A stretch of DNA of 64,000 nucleotides, from the NCBI GenBank assembly GCA_020633315.1, contig JACKDV010000001.1:496001-560000 (forward strand), read 5' to 3'. Position 1 is the first letter of the stretch. Each line of letters begins with the position of its first letter. Shown here in pieces: positions 45,546 through 54,300 of this stretch. The notes below the pieces were generated by a model. The model was not told where the DNA came from, ran no database searches, and saw nothing but the letters and a program-made list of their open reading frames with translations. Source of the DNA: Myxococcales bacterium. Lineage in GTDB: Bacteria; Myxococcota_A; Polyangia; Nannocystales; Nannocystaceae. A program made the translations under genes and the position numbers.

Positions 45546-45600
45546 TTGGTGGCCTGAGAAACATGATTGGCCACAAGGGTGGCCACTGGACTTGCCACCA
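45546..45600. promoter_or_regulatory. Cluster of GGCCAC/GTGGCC half-sites (possible enhancer)
   Basis: A perfect inverted repeat GGCCAC-aagg-GTGGCC (45569-45584) is flanked by further half-sites (ggtggcc near 45549 and gccacc near 45594). It lies about 75-100 bp upstream of the sigma-54 promoter, the normal place for an enhancer-binding protein site. Confidence 0.45.
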
Positions 45601-45687
45601 CCGGCACGGGAGCCTAGGCGTGAAAGCCAAGGATTCCGAGCACATGAACCCTGAGCCCCGCGGATCGGAGCACACCGGCCCTCGGGG

Positions 45688-46425
45688 TCAGCGCAGGCCG
45701 AGGGCGTCGACCTGGTCCTCGTCGAGGCCGAAGTAGTGCCCGATCTCATGGAGCAGGGTGATCTCGATCTGCTCGCGGAGGTCCTCGTCATCGCGCCCGA
45801 AGGCATCGAGGAGGTTGGCGAAGAAGACCACGATGCGGGTGGGGCGGGGGTCGATTCCGTCGATGCGGCGGCGGCCGTGGTCGTCGGGGCCCTCGAACAG
45901 GCCGAAGGCGCGCGGGTCGAAGCCCTCGGCCACGATCGCCTCGCCGGGCCGAGGCTCGAGCACGATGGGGACGTCGTGTAGGCGCGAGGCGAAGGGCTCG
46001 GGGAGGCGGTCGAGCACCTCGGCGGCCACCTCCTCGATGAGGGCCAGGTCGCGGCGGCCCCCGAGGCCGGCGCGGCGGTGGGCGGCGGCGTCGAGGCGGA
46101 GCACCGCCAGGTCGTGCTCGGTGCGGGCCGCGTGCTCGCCCGCCTCGTCGAGCAGGCGAGCGAGGGCGTAGCGGGCGTCGGCCAGCCCGGGGTCGGTGGC
46201 CACGGCGGCCTCCAGCAGCGTGCGGGCGCGGTCGGGCTCGTCTCGGGCCAGCGCCAGCTCGCCCAGGGCGGCGAGCACCGTGGGCTCCTCGGGGGCGATC
46301 TCGCGGGCCTCCTCGAGGTCGAGGGCGGCGGCATCGAGGCGCCCCGCGTCGAGCAGCTCGAGCCCCTCGCGCACGAGGTGCTCGAGCACGGCTCGGTCGG
46401 CGGGATCGAGCGGCGAGGCGGGCAT
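45688..46425 (-). CDS. TPR plus zincin-type metallopeptidase-like protein
   Basis: The ATG at 46425 gives 245 residues. The N-terminal ~100 residues are TPR-like (LELLDAGRLDAAALDLEEAR and LLEAAVATDPGLADARYALA). The C-terminal part matches the small 'metallopeptidase family' of minimal zincins (PF06262-type): VAAEVLDRLPEPFASRLHDV, LFEGPDD, RIVVFFANLLDAFG, and the active site LLHEIGHYFGLDE (His-Glu-x-x-His-x-x-Gly-x-Asp). No signal peptide is seen, so it acts in the cytoplasm. Fusion of TPRs to this domain is unusual. The substrate is not known. Confidence 0.85.
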   Translation of the reverse strand: MPASPLDPADRAVLEHLVREGLELLDAGRLDAAALDLEEAREIAPEEPTVLAALGELALARDEPDRARTLLEAAVATDPGLADARYALARLLDEAGEHAARTEHDLAVLRLDAAAHRRAGLGGRRDLALIEEVAAEVLDRLPEPFASRLHDVPIVLEPRPGEAIVAEGFDPRAFGLFEGPDDHGRRRIDGIDPRPTRIVVFFANLLDAFGRDDEDLREQIEITLLHEIGHYFGLDEDQVDALGLR

Positions 46426-46642
46426 CGGGCCCGAGGAGCATCGCGCCGCGGAGCGACCCACGCAAACCCCGGGCGGGCCGAAGCGACCCAGGGCGAGGTG
46501 GGCCTGGGTGATGGGCGACCGAGGAGCGTTGGAGCGGCGAGCGGCCACGCGCCGATGCGGCGGCCATCGAGCGCGCCCCGTGGGGCGGGCCGCGCCGGGC
46601 CGAGGCGACGCCCGCAGGGTTTCGGAGTATGGTCCCGCCCTC

Positions 46643-47941
46643 GTGCCGGTACGCGTTCGGATTCGAGACCTCTCCCACGGCGGCGACGGGGTGGGGGAGC
46701 AGGAGGATGGCCTCACCTGGTTCGTGCCCGGGGCGCTGCCCGGCGAGGTCGTGGAGGTGGAGCCCCTGCATCGCAAGGCTCGATGGGCCCGCGGCGCGCT
46801 GCTGCGCGTGCTCAAGCCCGGCCCGGACCGGGTGGAGCCGCCGTGCTCGCTGGCGGATCGCTGCGGCGGCTGCGACTGGCAGCACGTGCGGGCCGAGGCC
46901 CAGGCCGAGCACAAGCGCGCCATCGTGGCCGGTCAGCTCCGTGCGCTGGTGGCCGACGAGTCCCAGGTGCGGCTGGCCCGGACCAAGGGCTCGGGGCTGG
47001 GCTATCGCCGGCGGGCCCGCATGCACTTCGAGCGGCGCGGCGACGGGCTGGCCCTGGGGTTCTTCGCGTCGCGCAGCCGCGAGGTGGTGGATGTGCCCCG
47101 CTGCCCGGTGCTGCGGCCGGAGCTCGAGCATGCGCTGTCCCGGGTGCGCGAGCTGGCGCCGCTGCTGCCCGAGCGGGGCGAGGTGATGGCCCTGAGCGAC
47201 GGTCGGCAGGCGGCCCTGGCCCTGCCCGGGGTGCGGCCCGACGACGACGTGCGCGATGCGGCGGCGGCCCTGCTCGACGAGCAGCTGGTGGGGGTGCTGC
47301 TGCGCGGCGGTCGGCGCAGCGCGACGGTGGGCCGGCCCACGCTGGCCCTCGACGGCGGCGACGGGCTGGTGCCCATGCTCGCCAACCCCTTCGTGTTCAC
47401 CCAGGCCAACGCGGCGGTCAATCGCGCCCTGGTGCGCCACGTGATGATCGCGGCCAAGGCCGAGGGGCAGCGGGTGCTGGAGCTGTACGCGGGCGCGGGC
47501 AACCTCAGCCGCGCCCTGGCCCGCACGGCGCGGCGGGTGTGGACCCTGGACGACGACCAGGAGGCCACGCGGCTGCTGCAGGAGCTGGCGCAGACCGAGC
47601 GCCTGCCGATCAAGGCCCGCCGCGGCTCGGCGCCCAACCTGCTGCAGAAGCTCGCGGCCGGGCTGCGCGAGGAGCCGGACGACGACAAGAAGCGCTACGA
47701 CGTGGTGGTGGTCGATCCCCCGCGGCGCGGGCTGGGCGAGGCGATGGCGGCCGACCTGGCCGAGGTGGCCACGCGGCGGGTGGTCTACGTGTCGTGCGAT
47801 CCGGCCACCCTGGCTCGCGACCTCAAGGTGCTGGTGGGCAAGGGCCTGCGCCTGGTCGACGTGACGGTCTTCGACATGATGCCGATGACGGCCGAGGTGG
47901 AGGTGGTGGCCACCCTCGCGCGGCCTGGAGGGGGCGCGTGA
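46643..47941 (+). CDS. TrmA/RlmD-family RNA 5-methyluridine methyltransferase
   Basis: This SAM-dependent enzyme methylates uridine in tRNA or 23S rRNA. The GTG at 46643 gives 432 residues and is preceded by TATGGT 9 nt away. Domains: an N-terminal TRAM region (VRIRDLSHGGDGVGE, WFVPGALPGEVVEVEPL), the Fe-S cysteines CSLADRCGGCDWQH plus the later VPRCPVLRP, the SAM motif VLELYAGAGNLSRALA, the catalytic site VVVDPPRRGLGEA and VSCDPATLARDL. It is not certain whether the target is tRNA or rRNA. The stop overlaps holA (GTGA). Confidence 0.9.
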   Translation: MPVRVRIRDLSHGGDGVGEQEDGLTWFVPGALPGEVVEVEPLHRKARWARGALLRVLKPGPDRVEPPCSLADRCGGCDWQHVRAEAQAEHKRAIVAGQLRALVADESQVRLARTKGSGLGYRRRARMHFERRGDGLALGFFASRSREVVDVPRCPVLRPELEHALSRVRELAPLLPERGEVMALSDGRQAALALPGVRPDDDVRDAAAALLDEQLVGVLLRGGRRSATVGRPTLALDGGDGLVPMLANPFVFTQANAAVNRALVRHVMIAAKAEGQRVLELYAGAGNLSRALARTARRVWTLDDDQEATRLLQELAQTERLPIKARRGSAPNLLQKLAAGLREEPDDDKKRYDVVVVDPPRRGLGEAMAADLAEVATRRVVYVSCDPATLARDLKVLVGKGLRLVDVTVFDMMPMTAEVEVVATLARPGGGA

Positions 47942-49038
47942 GCCCGCCGCCCAAGGCGAGCAAGGCCAAGGCGAGCAAGGCCAAGGCACTGGTGGAGGGG
48001 CCCGCGCCCAAGGCGGGGGTGGCCCCGGTGGTGCTGCTGTTCGGGACCGAGCCCGCTCCCATGTCGGCGCGGGTGGCCGCGCTGCGGGCCGCGGTGCTGG
48101 TGCCGGGGATGGAGGCCTTCAACCACGAGCGCTTCGAGGGGCGCGAGCTGGACTCGCTGTCGCCGGTGCTCGAGGCCTGCGCCCAGCTCCCGATGATGGC
48201 CGAGCACCGCCTGGTGGAGCTGAGCGACCCCGAGCTGGTGGGCAAGGGCCGCGGGGGCGGGGGCAAGGCCGTGCTCGATGCCCTGGTGGACTACACCAAG
48301 GCGCCCAACCCCACCACGGTGCTGCTGCTGGTCTCGAGCGGGATCGACGGGCGCTCGCGCCTGGTCACCGCGGCCAAGAAGGCGGGCATCGTCGAGCGCT
48401 TCGAGCCGATCAAGAAGGACGCCGACGCGGTGGGCTTCGTGCTCGAGGAGGCGGCGCGGATCGGGGCCCGCATCGATCGCGCCACCGCGAACGAGCTGGT
48501 GCAGCTCACCGGCACGGGGCTGAGCGATCTGGTGCACGCGCTCGAGCGGGCCTCGCTGCACGCGGGGCAGGGCCAGCCGGTGACCCAGGCCGATCTCGAC
48601 GCGGTGGTGTCCCACACCCGCGAGGCGGTGATCTTCGAGCTCACCGACGCGGTGGGCATGGGCGACGCCCCGCGGGCGCTGCAGGTGCTGGCGCACCTGT
48701 TCCACGAGAGCAGCCAGCCCGAGATCGGGCAGGCCAACGCGGTGCTGTCGATGCTGATCCGCCAGGTGCGGCTGGTGTTCTCGGCCCGCATGGCGGGGCG
48801 GGGCCACGGCGCCATCGAGGCGGTCACCGGGGTGCCGCCCTTCGTGGCCCGCAAGCTGGCCGGGCAGGCGCAGCGCTTCGACGAGGCCCGCCTGCGTCGC
48901 GCCTACGCCGGCCTGGCCCGCTTCGATCGCGACCTCAAGGGCGGGGCCCACTCGGTGGTCAAGGCGCCCTACCTGGCGCTGCAGCGCTACATCCTCGACG
49001 TGTGCGCGGCGCTGCCCGACACCGCGGCGCGCACCTGA
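47938..49038 (+). CDS. holA: DNA polymerase III delta subunit
   Basis: HolA is the clamp-opening subunit of the clamp loader. The GTG at 47938 overlaps the methyltransferase stop and gives 366 residues. After a Pro/Lys/Ala-rich leader (KASKAKASKAKALVEGPAPK) it shows the family order: VVLLFGTEPAPMSARVAALR, EAFNHERFEG, LPMMAEHRLVEL, KKDADAVGFVLEEAARIGAR, ELVQLTGTGLSDLVHALERA and the C-terminal FHESSQPEIGQANAVLSMLI and YLALQRYILDVCAA. The Lys/Ala extension is unusual but ordinary for this genome. Confidence 0.85.
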   Translation: MSPPPKASKAKASKAKALVEGPAPKAGVAPVVLLFGTEPAPMSARVAALRAAVLVPGMEAFNHERFEGRELDSLSPVLEACAQLPMMAEHRLVELSDPELVGKGRGGGGKAVLDALVDYTKAPNPTTVLLLVSSGIDGRSRLVTAAKKAGIVERFEPIKKDADAVGFVLEEAARIGARIDRATANELVQLTGTGLSDLVHALERASLHAGQGQPVTQADLDAVVSHTREAVIFELTDAVGMGDAPRALQVLAHLFHESSQPEIGQANAVLSMLIRQVRLVFSARMAGRGHGAIEAVTGVPPFVARKLAGQAQRFDEARLRRAYAGLARFDRDLKGGAHSVVKAPYLALQRYILDVCAALPDTAART

Positions 49039-49062
49039 GGGCTCGAGAACAACCAATGCCGA

Positions 49063-49092
49063 GGCCGCCCGGCGAGCATGCGCGGGGCGGCC
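49063..49092. terminator. Terminator hairpin between holA and rpsT
   Basis: An 8-bp perfect stem GGCCGCCC/GGGCGGCC with a 14-nt loop lies between the convergent holA (+) and rpsT (-) genes. Confidence 0.6.
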
Positions 49093-49116
49093 ACGGGGAC
49101 CCCAGACGATGGGATC

Positions 49117-49386
49117 TCAGTCGGCGGAGGCGCCGTTGACGGCCAGGGTGAGCCGCGAGATGTAGCGAGCCGCGGTGTTGCGGTGCACGACGCCCTTGGA
49201 GGCCGCCTTGCCGATCGCAGTGATGGCCTGGGGCAGGGCCTCCTTGGCCTCGTCGAGCTGGCGAGCGGCGAGGGCACGACGCACCCGCTTCATGTAGGTT
49301 CGCATGGTGGACAGGTGCCGCAGGTTGCGGGACCGCCGCTTGATGCGCTGTCGGTTGCGCTTCTCGGCCTGCTTGTGATTCGCCAC
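49117..49386 (-). CDS. rpsT: 30S ribosomal protein S20
   Basis: S20 binds 16S rRNA early in 30S assembly. The GTG at 49386, preceded by GGAAGAGG, gives 89 residues starting with the family hallmark ANHKQAEKRNRQRIKRRSRN. Other conserved parts are MRTYMKRVRRALAA and ASKGVVHRNTAARYISRL. The ORF could be read further upstream, but the start fits the family exactly. Confidence 0.97.
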   Translation of the reverse strand: MANHKQAEKRNRQRIKRRSRNLRHLSTMRTYMKRVRRALAARQLDEAKEALPQAITAIGKAASKGVVHRNTAARYISRLTLAVNGASAD

Positions 49387-49499
49387 GTCTTCGCCTCTTC
49401 CGTCTGGTACCGCGTGCGGTCGTCTAGGGTCGGAGCGCCGGTTTTTGGCCCACCCCGCGGGGCTTGTCAAGCGGCCGCGGCCCGGCCACCGTGGGGCTC

Positions 49500-50417
49500 G
49501 TGAGCCCGACCCCGTCTCGCCGTCTCGCCGTCTCGTCGTCGGCCGCCCGCTCGCTCGCGGCCGGTGCGCTGCTGGCCGGTGCGCTCGCCTGCAAGTTCAC
49601 GCCTCCGCCCCCGCTGCCCGAGGAGCTCGCGGCCCAGGAGGCCGAGGCCCAGGCCCGCCGCGACGCCGTGCGCGGAGGCCAGGCCGGCGACCCCGAGGCG
49701 GTGGCCATGGCCGAGGGTGGCGGCGATGGCAGCGAGGAGCCCGATCCTTCCGATCCCTCCAATCCATGGGGCTACCGCCGGGGCGAGCCCGCGGACCTGG
49801 GGATGAGCCCCGAGCAGATGCGGGCCTATGCGCGGGCCCAGGGCGATCCCGAGGGCGGGGTGTTCACGCTGCAGCAGGCGCTCGAGGGGCTGCCCGAGGA
49901 GGGCGAGCTGTGGGCCGAGATGACCACCAACCAGGGGACGATCGCCTGCCGCTTGTTCGAGGACGAGGTGCCGATCACCGTGGCCAACTTCGTGGGTCTG
50001 GCCCGCGGCCTGCGGCCGGCGCTCGACACCGACCAGCGCACCTGGGCGGCGCGGCCCTACTACGACGGCGTGACCTTCCACCGGGCGATCCCCGGCTTCG
50101 TGATCCAGGGGGGCGACCCCACCGGCACCGGGCGCGGGCGCACCGGCTACGTGATCATCGACGAGTTCGTGGAGGGGCTGCTGCACGACGAGCCGGGGAT
50201 GCTGAGCATGGCCAACCGCGGCCCGGGCACGGGGGGCGGGCAGTTCTTCATCACCCTGGCGCCGATTCCCGATCTGGACGGCAAGCACACCGTGTTCGGC
50301 AAGTGCGACGACGACTCGGTGGCGGTGGCGGAGAAGATCGCCGCCACCACCGGGGGCAAGGGAGAGCGACCGCTCACGCCGCAGGTGATCGAGCACGTGG
50401 AGATCGTCAGGCGCTAG
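49500..50417 (+). CDS. Cyclophilin-type peptidyl-prolyl isomerase lipoprotein
   Basis: The GTG at 49500 gives 305 residues with a lipoprotein signal AARSLAAGALLAGALACKF (lipobox ALAC). A 110-residue Pro/Glu/Asp-rich, charged linker follows, including EELAAQEAEAQARRDAVRG. The cyclophilin domain (about 135-300) has TTNQGTIACRLFEDEVPITV, YYDGVTFHRAIPGFVIQGGD (catalytic Arg), MANRGPGTGGGQFFITLAPI and HTVFGKC. It likely folds proteins in the periplasm or at the outer membrane. Its end overlaps the convergent tetR-like gene by 11 bp. Confidence 0.92.
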   Translation: MSPTPSRRLAVSSSAARSLAAGALLAGALACKFTPPPPLPEELAAQEAEAQARRDAVRGGQAGDPEAVAMAEGGGDGSEEPDPSDPSNPWGYRRGEPADLGMSPEQMRAYARAQGDPEGGVFTLQQALEGLPEEGELWAEMTTNQGTIACRLFEDEVPITVANFVGLARGLRPALDTDQRTWAARPYYDGVTFHRAIPGFVIQGGDPTGTGRGRTGYVIIDEFVEGLLHDEPGMLSMANRGPGTGGGQFFITLAPIPDLDGKHTVFGKCDDDSVAVAEKIAATTGGKGERPLTPQVIEHVEIVRR

Positions 50418-51084
50418 GGTCGGGGGGCTCGGCCTCGGCCGACACCACCACCGCGGCGGCGAACAGCTCGGTCACGCGGCGGGCGAGCAGCTCGGGGTCG
50501 GGTCGCACGCGGCCGGCGAGGTGCTTGGAGAACCATAGGTTGGCCAGGCCGTGCACCAGCGACCAGGCAGCGAGCATCAGGTCGTCCGCGTGGCCGGGCT
50601 CGATGGCGCCCTCCTCCATGCCCCGCTCGATGGCGCGCTGCAGCGGGCCGAAGGCCTCCCGACAGGAGCGCAGGTAGTCGGGGTCGCGGGGCAGCAGGCG
50701 GTCGGTGCGGAACATGACCTGGAAGCGCAGCGGCTCGTCGACGGCGAACATCACGTAGGCCTGGCCGGTGGCGGCCAGGGCCGCGCGGCCGTCGACGGCG
50801 TTGCGCTCGGCCACGTGCATGCGGCGGCCGAGCTCGCGGAAGCCCTCGGCCGCGTAGGCGGTGAGCATGGCCGCCCGCCCGCCGAAGAGCACGCCGGGGG
50901 CTGCATGGGAGAGCCCCGCCTCGGCCGCGACCTTGCGCAGCGACATGCCCTCCAGGCCGACCCGCTCGAGCACCACGCCCACCGCGTCGAGCAGGGCCTG
51001 CCGAGACTGGGCGGTGCCCGCCTGGCCCACGGCCTGCTGCCGACGGTCGGAGGGAGGAGCTTCGGGAGGGTTGGGCACGAGCAT
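50407..51084 (-). CDS. TetR/AcrR-family transcriptional regulator
   Basis: The ATG at 51084 gives 225 residues. The DNA-binding domain reads ALLDAVGVVLERVGLEGMSL and RKVAAEAGLSHAAPGVLFG, an ordinary TetR helix-turn-helix. The C-terminal ligand domain (AYVMFAVDEPLRFQVMFRTD, SLVHGLANLWFSKHL) matches the WHG-type TetR regulators. Two palindromic sites in the promoter (see next) indicate autoregulation. No divergent target gene is found nearby, so regulated genes are unknown. Confidence 0.93.
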   Translation of the reverse strand: MLVPNPPEAPPSDRRQQAVGQAGTAQSRQALLDAVGVVLERVGLEGMSLRKVAAEAGLSHAAPGVLFGGRAAMLTAYAAEGFRELGRRMHVAERNAVDGRAALAATGQAYVMFAVDEPLRFQVMFRTDRLLPRDPDYLRSCREAFGPLQRAIERGMEEGAIEPGHADDLMLAAWSLVHGLANLWFSKHLAGRVRPDPELLARRVTELFAAAVVVSAEAEPPDPSA

Positions 51085-51097
51085 GGGTAGTTTTCGA

Positions 51098-51131
51098 TTG
51101 ACATTGTCAATGGCAACCATGACAATGTCAA
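51098..51131 (-). promoter_or_regulatory. Tandem operators and promoter of the TetR-like gene
   Basis: TTGACATTGTCAA (51098-51110) is a perfect palindrome around one base; a near-identical site TGACAATGTCA lies at 51120-51130, with centres 21 bp apart (two helical turns). On the minus strand TTGACA (51131-51126) and GACAAT (51108-51103) are spaced 17 nt, so the promoter overlaps both operators. Confidence 0.75.
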
Positions 51132-51375
51132 CCACGGACTCCGACTGACGGCGTCGCCCCGGGCGACGATGGCGGGCTGCGCCCACGGCCCCATCGTCGA
51201 CCATCCCCCGACCCCCGGCCGAGCCACGCCCTCCCATGGCGCGGCCGCTTCCCGGGGCGTCGCCGTCGGCGAGGCACCCAACGCGGCTCGCCCAGGAGGC
51301 GCGAGCGGCTGCTGGGAGAAGCCAGGGCGCACCGGCGGAGGGCCCCCGCTAGGATTGGCTGCCAGCGGGATCGGA

Positions 51376-54300
51376 TCAGCGACGGGCCTGCCGGGCGCCA
51401 CGCTCGGCGGCGCGCTTGGCCTGCCGCAGGGCCCGTCGCTCGCGTCGTCGTTCGCGTCGCGAGGTGGAGCCCTTGGCCCCCGAGCTGCCCTTGGGATCGA
51501 CCCGCACCGCGGCGCCGCGGGGGATCTTGCGCCCGAGGATCGCGATGTAGCGCGTCCCGGCCTCCACCCCGGCGCCGAACAGCCCGAACAGCGCCCGCCA
51601 GTGCAGGTCGCCCTCGGTGGCGCCGCGACCCTTGGTCCACCAGCCCAGGCCGGGGCCGATGATCTTGGTGTCGCGCTCGGGGGTGGCCCAGCGGGTGAAG
51701 GCCCCCGGCACGAGCTGCAGCATCTTGCCCTTCTTGGTGCGGACGTCCCACCAGGCGAAGGCGCCGAAGGTGAATTCGGTGGGCCCGCGCTCGATGTGCC
51801 ACACCAGGGGGAACTGCACGAAGTCGAGATCCTCGCCCTTGCGCCGCTGCACGTAGAGCACGGGGCCCAGCGCGGTCCAGGTCTGGTCCTTTGCCCAGTG
51901 ATCGTCGCGCAGGAACAGCGGCAGCACCCAGGTGAGCCGGCGCTCGGCGTAGGCGTGGCTGTGGAAGAACACGGGGGGCACCACCGCGGTGGCCACCCGG
52001 TGGGGCTGACGGAACTGCCACACCAGCAGGCCGGCCTCGAAGAAGCGCTGGTCCTTGCGCACGCGCGAGATGAACAGTGGAGGCGCGGCCAGGGTGAAGC
52101 TGCGGTCCTCGAGGCGATGGGACCGACGGAAGTACAGCGGGAAGACGTGGGTGCGCACCCAGGTGTTGGTCGTGCGCCGACCCACCGGGCCCGCGTACCA
52201 GCCCAGGGTCTTGCCCGGCTCGTTGGTCACGCCGAACACCGGGGTGTAGAGGCGGATGCCCTCGGGGCGGCGATCCCAGTAGTAGACCAGCGCGCCGTGG
52301 GTGCGGCGGCCCTGGCCGTCGCGGCCGTACAGGAACAGCGGCGCCGAGCCCCACAGGGTGTACTGGCAGCTCGCCTCGTCCTCGATGCGGAAGCCGCACT
52401 TCTGGTAGCGGAACAGCAGCGGCACGTAGCCGGTGAAGCGGATGTTGCGGCGCAGGCGGAAGACGTCGAAGTAGCCGGGCGGCGCCACCGAGAAGCGGGT
52501 GATGGCGTAGAGGCTGCGGCCCCCGAACACGAAGGGGAACGCGCCCCAGGTGCGGCGACCGTTGGCCTGCCGGCGATCGAACCACAGCGGGATCGACAGG
52601 GTGGTGTAGCTGTTCTTGCTCTTGTCCTCGACGTGGATGGTCATCGGCAGGGCGATGAGCCGTCGCTTGGTGGTCGAGTCCATCCACCAGTAGAGCGGCA
52701 CGACCCCGGCGTGGATCCGCTCGCGGCTGAGGCGATGGAACGCGGGCCCGGCCACCAGGGTGTGGGTGTGCCGGGTGGGGTCGCGCGAGTAGAAGAAGCC
52801 CAGGCCGGCGTCCACGTCCACGCCGCCGGGCTGGCGCTGGCGGAAGTAGAAGGGGGCCACGGCCAGGTTGTGGCGCGGCTTGTCGCCGCGGACCTCGGTG
52901 CGCCAGACCAGCGGGCTCCACATGTCGAGGTCGTCGGTGGGGCTGCGGCGCCGGAAGTACAGCGGGGCCGCGACCACGTGCCGGGCGTGGCCGCCGTCCA
53001 CCTCGCGCTCGTCGACGAACACCAGGGGCAGCACGCCGCGGGTGTCGGCGCCCTCGCGACGGCGTCGCAGGTAGGGGCCCCACACCGTGGTCACGTCGTC
53101 GCCACGGGCGAGCCGCCCGCCCAGCGGGGTGAGGGTGAGGGCGTGGTCGCCCACGCGGCGCCGGTAGTAGAGCGGGAACAGCACGCTGTGCCGCTCGTCG
53201 GCCCGCTTCACGTCCCAGGCCACGGCCGCGATGCCCAGGGTGCGCTGGTCGGGGTCCTTGCTGCGAACGAACAGCGGGGTCACGGTGGTGCGCCGCCCCG
53301 CCGCCACGTCCTCCACGTCGGCGAGCAAGAGCCAGGGCACCACGCCGTAGCTCCAGCGAGACCCGCGGCCGTAGAACAAGAACGGCGCGATGCCGCCGTC
53401 GACTTGGCGCTGGCCGGCCGGGCCCGTCGCGTGGTGGTAGAAGGGCCCCGCCACGATCGTCCGCCGCGGGTTGGCCGGGTCGGTGTCGTGCACGTGCCAC
53501 AGCAGCGGGGTGAGCACCTGGTAGCGTCGGGTGCCGCCCCACTTGAAGAACGAGAGGGCCGGCACCACGCCCAGGCGCCCGCCGTCCACGTCGCGACCGA
53601 GGTAGCCCAGCGGGCCCATCACCCAGTCGTCGCGCCCGCGCTCGCCGTCGAGGTCGGGCTGCCGCACGTGCCACAGCAGGCCGCCCACGCCCTGGTAGCG
53701 CACGCCTCGATCGGTGCGGCCGGCGAAGGTGAGCAGCGGCGGCACGGTCATCGACCAGCCGTTGGCCGTGCGCCCGCCTCCGCCCAGCAGGGTGTAGATG
53801 CGCAGCGACTCGGGGCCGCGGCGCGCGAGGGCCAGCGGCAGCAGCAGCGAGGTGGTGCGCCCGCTGCCGCGATCGTGGAGCTGCCAGTACACGGGGGCGA
53901 GCACCGTGTTGATCTGGCGAGGGTCGCGGTAGCGGGCGAAGGGCCCCGCCAGCCACAGCTGGCTGCCCCGCAGCTCGTTGCGGGCGCGCCACAGCAGCGG
54001 CGTGACCGACAGCAGCTCGCGCTCGGGGCTCCGGGTGTGGAAGGTGAGCGCCAGCGGGACGGCCCAGGCGGAGCGGCGGCGGGCATCGTCCACCCGCCGG
54101 ATCCACGGCAGCGTCCACAGCTCGCGGCGGTTGCCGAACTCGCGGCTCTGCCAGTGGAACAGCGGCAGCACCGTCATGTGCCGCAGCCCGGCCAGCTCGT
54201 TGGCCCCGCCCACGTAGAGCGGGCTGAAGTCGAAGCGCTTCAGGCCCCGCTGGAAGCGCCAGAACACCGGGGCCACCACCAGGTAGCGGCGATCGTTGGT

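Noticed and set aside
46078..47937. Frame upstream of holA that appears to continue the holA frame for 600 codons
   Set aside because: It lies antisense to the zincin gene or in a wrong frame of the methyltransferase. The holA start at GTG 47938 fits the family.
51345..51369. Weak hairpin CCCGCT/AGCGGG downstream of the giant gene
   Set aside because: Only six base pairs with a 13-nt loop; cannot be told from background in this composition.
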